DNA of 64,000 nucleotides. It comes from Hyphomicrobiales bacterium (GTDB lineage: Bacteria > Pseudomonadota > Alphaproteobacteria > Rhizobiales > Beijerinckiaceae). Location: assembly GCA_900470095.1 (NCBI GenBank), contig UBZM01000010.1:114628-178627 (forward strand). Direction: 5' to 3'. The translations under genes and the position numbers were made by a program. Under the pieces are notes generated by a model. That model was not told the DNA's origin, ran no database searches, and saw only the letters and a program-made list of their open reading frames with translations. Positions 34,322-42,068 of the stretch are shown one piece after another (within the stretch, counting starts at the first letter, position 1; the number at the start of each line of letters is the position of its first letter).

Positions 34322-36772
34322 CTAGTAAAGGCCGCCGGTGCCCGACCCTACGCTACGCCCGCCGCCGGGAGAGACGTTGAGCGGTGCGCCGCCACCTTCG
34401 CCAGCAGCGCCAATGACCGAGTAGCTGTCAGGCGGAGCGGTACCCGGCTTGAAGGCTTCGAGAATGCCGCCTTCGCCACCGGCACGCATGCCGCTGCGCG
34501 GATCGACGCGGATCAACTTGATGCCGGCCGGCACGCGGAACGGCGTCGCCGGCTTGTCCTTCAGCGCAGCCATCATGAAGTCGCGGAAGATCGGAGCGGC
34601 ATATTGGCCGGCGGTCGCCGAGTTGCCCAGCGACTTCGGCTTGTCGAAGCCCATATAGACGCCGACGGCGAGATCAGGCGAGAAGCCGACGAACCAGACG
34701 TCCTTGGCCTCGTTGGTCGTGCCGGTCTTGCCCGCGAGCGGCTTGCCGACCGACTTGACCACCTGCGCCGTGCCGTTCTGGACCACGCCTTCGAGCAGCG
34801 AAACCATCTGGTAGGCGGTCAGCGGATCGAGCACCTGGTCGCGATTGTCGATCAGGCGCGGCTCCTTCTGGCTCGCCCATTTGTCGGCATTACAGCCTTC
34901 GCAGATGCGCTGGTCGTGACGATAGATCGTGCCACCAAAGCGATCCTGGATGCGGTCGATCAAGGTCGGACGAATGCGCTTGCCGCCATTGACCAGCATC
35001 GAATAGGCCGCCGTCATGCGCATCACGGTGGTTTCACCGGCGCCGAGCGACATCGAGAGCACCGGCAGCATGTCGTCATAGACGCCGAAGCGGCGGGCAT
35101 ATTCCGCGATCAGCGGCATGCCCACATCCTTGGCAAGGCGCACAGTCATCAGGTTCTTGGAGAACTGGATGCCGTAGCGCAGGGTGCGCGGCCCGGTCGA
35201 CTTGCCGTCATAGTTCTCAGGCCGCCAGACACCGAGACCACCGCCTTGATCGACCTCGATCGGCGCGTCGAGCACGATGCTCGACGGCGTATAGCCGTTG
35301 TCGAGCGCAGTGGCGTAGACGAAAGGCTTGAAGGACGAGCCCGGCTGGCGCAGCGCCTGCGTCGCGCGGTTGAACTCCGACTGATCATGCGAGAAGCCGC
35401 CGACCATGGCCAGCACGCGGCCTGAATACGGATCCATCACGGTGATGGCGCCGTTGACCTCAGGCATCTGGCGCAGACGGACCTGGCCGGGCCTGCTGTC
35501 CATCGGTTCGACATAGACGACGTCGCCGACCGACACGGCCTGGGCAACGCGGGCGCGTCGGGTCCAGCGGATGCCCTCGCCCGTCAGCGTCACGGTATCG
35601 CGTTCGGTCCGGAGATGGCCGGAATTTTCGCGCCCCGGATGCAGGCCAAGCCGGGCGCTGTCGCCATTCACGTCGAGCACGACGGCGAGGCGCCAGGGTG
35701 CCACATCGCCGAGCACCGGCAGGTCGCCGAGCGCAATGCCCCAGTCGCGCGCGCTGATGTCGAGCTTCTGGTTGGCGCCACGCCAACCGCGCGCCTCGTC
35801 GAAGCGGACGAGCCCGTCGACCAGCGACTTGCGGGCAAGCAGCTGCATCTTGGGATCGACGGTGGCGCGCACGGAGAGGCCGCCCTCGAGCAGCTTCTTC
35901 TCGCCATAGCGATCCTGCAGCTCGCGGCGAATCTCCTCGGCAAAATAGCCGGCCGCGATGTTGTTGGGCGAAACCGTACGCGGGTTGACGCCGAGCGGCT
36001 GCTTCTTGGCGGCCTCGGCCTCCTCGCGCTTGACCACGCCGTTCTCGGCCATGCGATCAAGCACATAGTTGCGACGCTCGATCGCCCGTTCGCGATTGCG
36101 GAAGGGATGAAGGTCGGTCGGAGCCTTGGGCAGAGCCGCGAGATAGGCGACCTCCTGCAGGTTCAGCTCATGCACCGACTTGCCGAAATAATTCAGTGCC
36201 GCAGCGGCAACGCCGTAGCTGCCCTGCCCCGGCGCCGGCGCTCCGAGATAGATCTCGTTCAGGTAGAGCTCCAGGATCTTGTCCTTGGAATAGGTTCCCT
36301 CGATGCGCAGCGCGATCAGCGCCTCGCGGATCTTGCGCTCCAGCGACTGTTCCGAACCAACGAGAAAGTTCTTCGCAACCTGCTGGGTAATGGTCGAGGC
36401 GCCCTGCGGCCGGCGGCCGGACGCGCGGTTGCGGAAATTCGTGATCGCAGCGCGGACAAGCCCTTCGGGGTCGACGCCCATATGCTTGTAGAAATTCTTG
36501 TCCTCGGCCGAGAGATAGGCGTCGACGACCAGCTTGGGAATCGCCTGGATCGGCAGATAGAGGCGGCGCTCGCGGGCGAATTCGGCGATCAGGCTGCCGT
36601 CACCGGCATGCACGCGGCTCATCACCGGCGGCTCATAGTTCCGCAGCTGCGCCGAGTCGGGCAGATCCTTCGAATAATGCCAGATGAACCCGCCGGCCAC
36701 GACGGCGCCGATGACGAATACGATCGTGCCCGCAGCGAATAGCCACCCGAAGAGTCGCAGAATAAACCGCAT
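34322..36772 (-). CDS. mrcA: Penicillin-binding protein 1A
   Basis: A bifunctional class A PBP (816 aa) that polymerises and cross-links peptidoglycan. It has an N-terminal anchor (about 10-32, WLFAAGTIVFVIGAVVAGGFIW), a GT51 glycosyltransferase domain with the catalytic Glu in YLSAEDKNFYKHMGVD, the RRPQGASTITQQVAKNF and KILELYLNEIYLG motifs, an inserted OB-like domain (about 310-430), and a transpeptidase domain with SSFKP (active Ser), SxN-type motif and AGKTGTTNEAKD. The C-terminal tail is Gly/Ser-rich. Its order with amiC upstream and prfB downstream matches other Hyphomicrobiales as I remember them. Confidence 0.96.
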   Translation of the reverse strand: MRFILRLFGWLFAAGTIVFVIGAVVAGGFIWHYSKDLPDSAQLRNYEPPVMSRVHAGDGSLIAEFARERRLYLPIQAIPKLVVDAYLSAEDKNFYKHMGVDPEGLVRAAITNFRNRASGRRPQGASTITQQVAKNFLVGSEQSLERKIREALIALRIEGTYSKDKILELYLNEIYLGAPAPGQGSYGVAAAALNYFGKSVHELNLQEVAYLAALPKAPTDLHPFRNRERAIERRNYVLDRMAENGVVKREEAEAAKKQPLGVNPRTVSPNNIAAGYFAEEIRRELQDRYGEKKLLEGGLSVRATVDPKMQLLARKSLVDGLVRFDEARGWRGANQKLDISARDWGIALGDLPVLGDVAPWRLAVVLDVNGDSARLGLHPGRENSGHLRTERDTVTLTGEGIRWTRRARVAQAVSVGDVVYVEPMDSRPGQVRLRQMPEVNGAITVMDPYSGRVLAMVGGFSHDQSEFNRATQALRQPGSSFKPFVYATALDNGYTPSSIVLDAPIEVDQGGGLGVWRPENYDGKSTGPRTLRYGIQFSKNLMTVRLAKDVGMPLIAEYARRFGVYDDMLPVLSMSLGAGETTVMRMTAAYSMLVNGGKRIRPTLIDRIQDRFGGTIYRHDQRICEGCNADKWASQKEPRLIDNRDQVLDPLTAYQMVSLLEGVVQNGTAQVVKSVGKPLAGKTGTTNEAKDVWFVGFSPDLAVGVYMGFDKPKSLGNSATAGQYAAPIFRDFMMAALKDKPATPFRVPAGIKLIRVDPRSGMRAGGEGGILEAFKPGTAPPDSYSVIGAAGEGGGAPLNVSPGGGRSVGSGTGGLY

Positions 36773-36975
36773 CTAAGGCCCATGCCCCTGATTGCTGTGC
36801 AGTGACCGGTCTCGCCGGGTTCGCCGCAACAGAGCCGATCTCGTGCAAGAATCGGTTGCCACCGTCTCGCTCCCAGCTCTCGTCCTCGTCGCTTCCAAAT
36901 CAGGTCTATAACACGGCTGAGATGGCGGAACCGTGGCCTAACGACCACAATCTTCGCCAACCGCATCAACAGGTC

Positions 36976-38256
36976 TCAACGTTGGTTCGTGGCAGCTTTT
37001 CCAGCCGAAAGCGTACTGGTGAAATAGCCATCGATCGCGTTGTGGACCGCCCCGACTGCCTGTGCTCGCCAGGACGGCGAATTCAGCAACTCCGCATCCT
37101 TGGGGCTCGACATATAGCCGAGCTCGATCAGCACGGAGGGAACATCCGGCGCGGTCAGGACACGAAATCCTGCAGAACGCAAGGGTACCTTGTGCAGCTT
37201 GACCGAACCGCCGAGTTTCTCGACCAGATTTCGCGCGAAGACCGATGAGAACGTCCGCGTTTCTCGCTTGGCGAGATCCATCAGGATGCCCGCGACGTCC
37301 TGCACATCCTCGGCTGCGTCGAGGCCCGCGACGGCGTCCGCCTGGTTTTCCTTGGCCGCGAGCCGCGCCGATTCGGCGTCGGTGGCGCGCTCCGAGCCGG
37401 TATAAATCGTTGCACCGCGGACATCCTGCGCTTGTGACAGCGAGTCGGCATGGATCGAGATGAAGAGATCAGCGCCGGCGGCGCGGGCGATCTTCACGCG
37501 CTGCCCCAATGGCACGAAGGTATCGTCATCGCGCGTCATCATCACGCGATAGCGGCCGCCGGCTTCGAGCTGCTCCTTCAGAGCCAGTCCGAAGGCGAGC
37601 ACGACCGACTTCTCGGCGATCGAGGCAACCACGGCACCGGGATCGATCCCGCCATGCCCGGGGTCGATCACCACGAGCTGGCGTGTTTCCCCATGCGGCT
37701 TGGGCGCTTGTGAAGTCGGCCCCTCCTGCGACTGCGGTGCCGGGCGAACCGAAGCCGCCTGGAACTCGGCCCTGCTCGTGCGCTTCAACTCGACGACCAG
37801 TTCACCGAATCCGCCGCGTACCTTGCGGACCTCAGCCTTCGCGACGACGGCTGGCTGAGCCAGATCCAGAATGATGCGGGACCGATCGGCCGTGAACATC
37901 CCGAACCGGAAGGCACTGACGAATCCGGCCCCCTTGCGTGCCGCGTTCGGCTGAACCTGGAAATTGACCGAGGGCAGATCAATCACCACCCGATCCGGCG
38001 CGGCCATCACCGAGGCGCTGATCTCGACGGGACGCGAGAGCGCCATGATGAGCCTGACGACCTCGCCGGCCTGCTCGATCCTGGCATCGGTCGCGACCGG
38101 AAACTCATTCGCGGGCCTGGACGCAGGATTGGCGCCTGCCGGCGCGCATGGCGCCAGAATCAACCAGGACCCGAGCATCAGACGGACCACGCCTGAAACC
38201 GTCAGCCGGTTCAGGCCAGCGCTGTAGGAATGGAACGTCAGGCGAATGGATCCCAT
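36976..38256 (-). CDS. amiC: N-acetylmuramoyl-L-alanine amidase (AmiC-type)
   Basis: A periplasmic zinc amidase (426 aa) that removes peptide stems from peptidoglycan during daughter-cell separation. It has a signal peptide (about 15-45), an AMIN targeting domain (about 55-150, with PDRVVIDLPSVNFQV and ADRSRIILDLAQPAVV), a Pro-rich linker, and an Amidase_3 catalytic domain with the zinc site VIDPGHGGIDPGA, ISIHADS and the C-terminal VLIELGYMSSPKDAELL containing the catalytic Glu. The ATG at 38256 follows GGTGA at five bases; two upstream non-ATG starts are less likely. Divergent from rne and 203 bp upstream of mrcA. Confidence 0.94.
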   Translation of the reverse strand: MGSIRLTFHSYSAGLNRLTVSGVVRLMLGSWLILAPCAPAGANPASRPANEFPVATDARIEQAGEVVRLIMALSRPVEISASVMAAPDRVVIDLPSVNFQVQPNAARKGAGFVSAFRFGMFTADRSRIILDLAQPAVVAKAEVRKVRGGFGELVVELKRTSRAEFQAASVRPAPQSQEGPTSQAPKPHGETRQLVVIDPGHGGIDPGAVVASIAEKSVVLAFGLALKEQLEAGGRYRVMMTRDDDTFVPLGQRVKIARAAGADLFISIHADSLSQAQDVRGATIYTGSERATDAESARLAAKENQADAVAGLDAAEDVQDVAGILMDLAKRETRTFSSVFARNLVEKLGGSVKLHKVPLRSAGFRVLTAPDVPSVLIELGYMSSPKDAELLNSPSWRAQAVGAVHNAIDGYFTSTLSAGKAATNQR

Positions 38257-38373
38257 TGGCGTCACCAAGGCTTAACCATAGCGACGCAGAAGCTTAACAG
38301 CCGGTTACCACGCAATTGTGATGGCGAGAACCGCCCGGGGGCCACCGCCATGATGTTGCCCAAACGATGTGAC

Positions 38374-38401
38374 TTGCAAATCACTGTCACCTGTCTGTAA
38401 T
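38374..38401 (+). promoter_or_regulatory. Candidate rne promoter
   Basis: TTGCAA (38374-38379, preceded by C to give CTTGCAA) and TGTAAT (38396-38401) with a 16-base spacer lie about 470 bases before the rne start codon. If used, the rne mRNA would carry a long leader containing the nested stem-loop described next. Sequence match only. Confidence 0.35.
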
Positions 38402-38450
38402 GGGGGTGGTTGCATTGCAAAGCCACCCGTAGCGCGCATCCGGATTCGAG

Positions 38451-38539
38451 GATCCGTTGGCGTCCGGGACACGGCGAAGCGACAGGCCCTTTCAGGACTT
38501 GTCGCGGCAGGGCAGCCGCCAACGGATCGTCCGCGGACG
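38451..38539 (+). promoter_or_regulatory. Structured rne leader: nested stem-loop
   Basis: GATCCGTTGGCG (38451-38462) and CGCCAACGGATC (38517-38528) are perfect 12-base arms. Inside, GCGACA (38479-38484) pairs with TGTCGC (38500-38505), with a small CCT/AGG pairing in its loop. The self-complementary CGTCCGCGGACG (38528-38539) follows at once. The E. coli rne leader also folds and lets RNase E cleave its own mRNA; a similar role is inferred here. The rest of the 38257-38871 gap shows no gene. Confidence 0.5.
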
Positions 38540-38871
38540 GCCTGCGTCAGGCATGAGGTTCGGCGCATGGCAGTCTTTCGCGAGCGTGCAAACGCGGTGC
38601 AATCGTCTTCGACGCACGCACTGCAGGTTAGGTCAGATGTCGGGGCATACGACGCCGCTTAGCTCATCGGTGCATCGTCCATACCTTCGGGACTGCGGCG
38701 GGCTTTTTGCCCGGGCAGGCTTCCCGATCCGCCATTGCGTCCTGATCCCTCACTCCCTCCTGCAACATGCCGGTTCAAGCCGGCTCATGCGCGGCGCCCC
38801 TGCCCGCGGCAGCGGATATCCTTCCGCAGCCCGGCGGGTTCTGTCGGCGGCTGCGCCAATGGAAATCTCTT

Positions 38872-41640
38872 ATGGCCAACAAGATGCTTATCGACGCAAC
38901 ACACCCGGAAGAGACCCGGGTCGTGGTGGTGCGCGGCTCGCGCGTCGAGGAATTTGATTTCGAATCTGCCAGCCGCAAGCCGCTGCGGGGCAATATCTAT
39001 CTGGCGAAGGTGACGCGGGTCGAACCTTCGCTCCAGGCCGCATTCGTCGAATATGGCGGCAACCGTCACGGGTTCCTCGCCTTCTCCGAAATCCATCCGG
39101 ATTACTACCAGATTCCGGTTGCCGATCGGCAGGCCCTGCTCGCCGAGGAGGCACGCGCCGACCGCGAAGAGGAGCGCGATGAGGAGCGCCGCGAGAAGCG
39201 TGGCCGCCGCGACCGTGGCCGGCGTGACCGCGACGGACGCGCCAAGAAGGCGAGCAACGACGAGACGGTCAGCGCCGATGTCGTCGAGACCGACGGCAAG
39301 GAAGCCGCCATGGTCAACGAGGGCGCGCCCGCCTTCGGCGAGTATTTTGCACCTGCCGTCGCAGAATCGAGCGACGAGGCCGTCCTCGAGAACGCTGCGC
39401 CCCTGACCTTCGAGACCGTGATCGAAGTGTCTGCAGAAACCGACGAGGCTTCTGCGGACACCGAGGAAGCGCGCCGCCCGTCCGAGAACGAAGAGGACGA
39501 GAACGGCGAAGACAGCGAGGATCATGGCCACGACGAGCCGCAGGAAGAGCCGGAGCAACTCGGCGGCGGCGACGCCCTGGACGATATGCCGGAGCGCCCG
39601 CGCCACTCGCGCCGCCAGTACAAGATCCAGGAGGTGATCAAGCGCCGCCAGATCATCCTGGTCCAGGTCGTCAAGGAAGAGCGCGGGAACAAGGGCGCGG
39701 CGCTCACCACTTATCTCTCGCTCGCCGGCCGCTATTCGGTCCTGATGCCGAACACCGGCAAGGGCGGCGGCATCTCCCGCAAGATCACCAATGCCGAGGA
39801 CCGCAAGCGCCTCAAGGAAATCGCCCAGGAACTGGAGGTGCCGGAGGGGATGGGCATCATCCTGCGCACGGCAGGCGCCTCGCGCACCAAGGTCGAGATC
39901 AAGCGGGACTACGAGTACCTGATGCGGATGTGGGAGAGCGTGCGCGAACTCACGCTCGGCTCCGTCGCGCCGGCGCTCGTCTATGAGGAAGGAAACCTCG
40001 TCAAGCGCTCGATCCGGGATCTCTACAACAAGGATATCGACGAGGTTCATGTCGCCGGCGAAGAGGCCTATCGCGAGGCAAAAGACTTCATGCGCATGCT
40101 CATGCCGAGCCATGCCAAGAGCGTGAAGGCCTATCGCGACCAGACCCCGCTCTTCGCCTCGTTCGGCGTCGAGAGCCAGCTCGACGCGATGTTCTCGAAC
40201 ACCGTCACGCTGAAATCCGGCGGCTACATCGTCATCAACCAGACCGAAGCTCTGGTCGCGATCGATATCAACTCGGGCCGCTCGACCCGCGAACACAATA
40301 TCGAGGACACGGCTCTCAAGACCAATCTGGAAGCGGCGGAAGAAATCTCCCGCCAGCTCAGGCTGCGCGATCTCGCCGGTCTCATCGTGATCGATTTCAT
40401 CGACATGGAGGAGAACCGCAACAACCGTGCAGTCGAGAAGAAGCTCAAGGACTGCCTCAAGAACGACCGCGCGCGCATCCAGGTCGGCCGGATTTCGGCC
40501 TTCGGCCTGCTGGAGATGTCGCGTCAGCGCATCCGCACCGGCGTTCTCGAGAGCTCCTCGGTCCCCTGCCCGCACTGCGCTGGTGCCGGCATGATCCGCT
40601 CGACCTCCTCGGTGGCGCTGCAGATCCTGCGCGCGCTCGAAGAAACCCTGATCAAGAGCGCCTCGCACAATCTTTCGGTCCGGACGCGGCCGGAAGTGGC
40701 GCTCTATGTTCTGAACCAGAAGCGCGCGCATCTCACCGATCTCGAGATGCGCTTCGCCATCGCGATCACGGTCTCGGCCGACGCCACCCTGCTCGGCACC
40801 CGCTATTTCGAGGTCGAGCGCGGCGAGTTCGTCGGCAATGAAGGCCGTGTCGTTCCGAGCCCGTTCAAGGCCGAGGCGATCGCGCATGTCGATGACGATG
40901 CGCTCGATGCAGCAGCCGAGGCGGAGGCCGCCGGAGGAAGCGAAGACGAGCAGGAGGACGCGGCACAGGGGGACGCCGTTGCGGAACGCCAGGATGGCGA
41001 AGCCCGCGGAGATGGCGAAGCCCGTGGGGACGGCGGACGCAAGCGCCGCCGTCGTCGCCGGCGCCGGCGTGGTGGCGAGCGCGATGCCAATGGCCAGCAG
41101 CTCGAAGGCGGCAGCGATGCCGAAGGCGATGAAGGCGACGAGGAGGGCGACGAGCACGCCGACAGCCCCGCTGTCGCGGAAGCCACCCCCGCTCCTGTAG
41201 CCGAGCCGGTCGAAGCGCCTGTCGCTGAGGTTGCAGCTGAAGTCGTCGAGGAGACCAAGCCGCGCCGCGCCCGCCGCAGCACTCGCAAGACCAAGGCCGA
41301 AACCGAGCAGGAGGCAGCCCCCGAAGCCACGAAGGCTGCCGAAGGCGTGACGGAGACTGTCGCGGAAGCCGCGCCGGCCGAGAAGCCGAAGCGCAGCCGG
41401 GCACGCAAGAAGGTCGTCCCGATCACCGAGGACGGTGTCGCAGCCGAGGCTCCCGCTCCGGTGGCCGAAACTCCGGCTGCTCCGGTCGAGACGCCGATCG
41501 CCTCCGAAGCTGAACCGGCTCCCGAGCCCGCCGCGGCCCCGCGTGTCGTCGAGGAACCCGTCGCGGTCGTACTGACCCCGCCGGATCCGGACCGTCCGAA
41601 GCGCGGCGGCTGGTGGAACAAGCTCGCCGGACGCAAGTAA
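38872..41640 (+). CDS. rne: Ribonuclease E
   Basis: RNase E (922 aa) is the central endoribonuclease for mRNA decay and rRNA/tRNA processing and scaffolds the degradosome. The catalytic half has an S1 domain split by a large acidic and basic insertion (about 95-245, with runs such as REEERDEERREKRGRRDRG), then ERGNKGAALTTYLSLAGRY, the metal-binding VAIDINSGRSTREHN and IVIDFIDMEENRN blocks, and the zinc-link CPHCAGAGMI. The C-terminal half is low complexity: acidic/Gly tracts, an Arg-rich RNA-binding patch (KRRRRRRRRRGG) and Ala/Pro/Glu repeats. The start at 38872 (MANKMLIDATHPEETR) is the family start. Likely autoregulated through its long leader; ends at a strong terminator. Confidence 0.96.
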   Translation: MANKMLIDATHPEETRVVVVRGSRVEEFDFESASRKPLRGNIYLAKVTRVEPSLQAAFVEYGGNRHGFLAFSEIHPDYYQIPVADRQALLAEEARADREEERDEERREKRGRRDRGRRDRDGRAKKASNDETVSADVVETDGKEAAMVNEGAPAFGEYFAPAVAESSDEAVLENAAPLTFETVIEVSAETDEASADTEEARRPSENEEDENGEDSEDHGHDEPQEEPEQLGGGDALDDMPERPRHSRRQYKIQEVIKRRQIILVQVVKEERGNKGAALTTYLSLAGRYSVLMPNTGKGGGISRKITNAEDRKRLKEIAQELEVPEGMGIILRTAGASRTKVEIKRDYEYLMRMWESVRELTLGSVAPALVYEEGNLVKRSIRDLYNKDIDEVHVAGEEAYREAKDFMRMLMPSHAKSVKAYRDQTPLFASFGVESQLDAMFSNTVTLKSGGYIVINQTEALVAIDINSGRSTREHNIEDTALKTNLEAAEEISRQLRLRDLAGLIVIDFIDMEENRNNRAVEKKLKDCLKNDRARIQVGRISAFGLLEMSRQRIRTGVLESSSVPCPHCAGAGMIRSTSSVALQILRALEETLIKSASHNLSVRTRPEVALYVLNQKRAHLTDLEMRFAIAITVSADATLLGTRYFEVERGEFVGNEGRVVPSPFKAEAIAHVDDDALDAAAEAEAAGGSEDEQEDAAQGDAVAERQDGEARGDGEARGDGGRKRRRRRRRRRGGERDANGQQLEGGSDAEGDEGDEEGDEHADSPAVAEATPAPVAEPVEAPVAEVAAEVVEETKPRRARRSTRKTKAETEQEAAPEATKAAEGVTETVAEAAPAEKPKRSRARKKVVPITEDGVAAEAPAPVAETPAAPVETPIASEAEPAPEPAAAPRVVEEPVAVVLTPPDPDRPKRGGWWNKLAGRK

Positions 41641-41647
41641 GACCTCA

Positions 41648-41673
41648 GGCCGCTGCGATCACTCGCAGCGGCC
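41648..41673 (+). terminator. rne terminator
   Basis: GGCCGCTGCGA (41648-41658) and TCGCAGCGGCC (41663-41673) form a perfect 11-bp stem with a TCAC tetraloop directly after the rne stop, followed by TTCTTCGTT. Confidence 0.85.
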
Positions 41674-41698
41674 TTCTTCGTTATGGGGGTGACCGTCG

Positions 41699-42064
41699 AT
41701 GCCGCCGCCGAGAAGTTTTGAGCGACTGGCGCTCCTCGTCGTCAGCGTCGCGGCGCTGCTCTGTCCCGCCTGGCTGGCTTTGCAGGCGATCGGCTGGTTC
41801 GGCGTCGGCTTGCTCGGCCTCTTCATCGCCTTCGTAGCGATCCGCTTTGAGCTCGAGGAGAACCGGCCGGTCGGCCACCAGATGACTCCGGATCTCTATG
41901 CCAGCCAGTTCCACAAACATGGCCGCGAGCATGAGGCGGAAAGAGCGGGCTTTCGCACAGAGCTCATCGCCCAGATTTCTGCCGCCCGCCTCGGACTCGG
42001 GCTTGGCCTCCTGCTGACCGCCATTGGCTTCGGCTTCTTCTTCATCCTCGAGGCCAGCCGTTGA
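41699..42064 (+). CDS. Hypothetical small inner-membrane protein
   Basis: A 121-residue protein with an N-terminal hydrophobic pair (about 9-27, LALLVVSVAALLCPAWLAL, and 31-49, IGWFGVGLLGLFIAFVAI), a charged stretch (about 50-92; FELEENRPVGHQMTPDLY, HKHGREHEAERAGFR) and a final hydrophobic segment (about 98-118, LGLGLGLLLTAIGFGFFFIL). A very good ribosome site (GGGGGTGA) precedes the ATG. I do not recognise the family. It follows rne after a terminator, so it probably has its own promoter or read-through expression, and is convergent with the MscS-type channel, ending 4 bp from it. Confidence 0.7.
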   Translation: MPPPRSFERLALLVVSVAALLCPAWLALQAIGWFGVGLLGLFIAFVAIRFELEENRPVGHQMTPDLYASQFHKHGREHEAERAGFRTELIAQISAARLGLGLGLLLTAIGFGFFFILEASR

Positions 42065-42068
42065 GGGC

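Noticed and set aside
38785..41157. 790-codon open frame antisense to rne
   Set aside because: Reflects the biased composition of rne, especially its low-complexity half; no recognisable domain.
39160..41560. Repetitive tracts in rne as a possible repeat array or CRISPR
   Set aside because: They are in-frame low-complexity codons typical of RNase E, with no regular repeat-spacer period.
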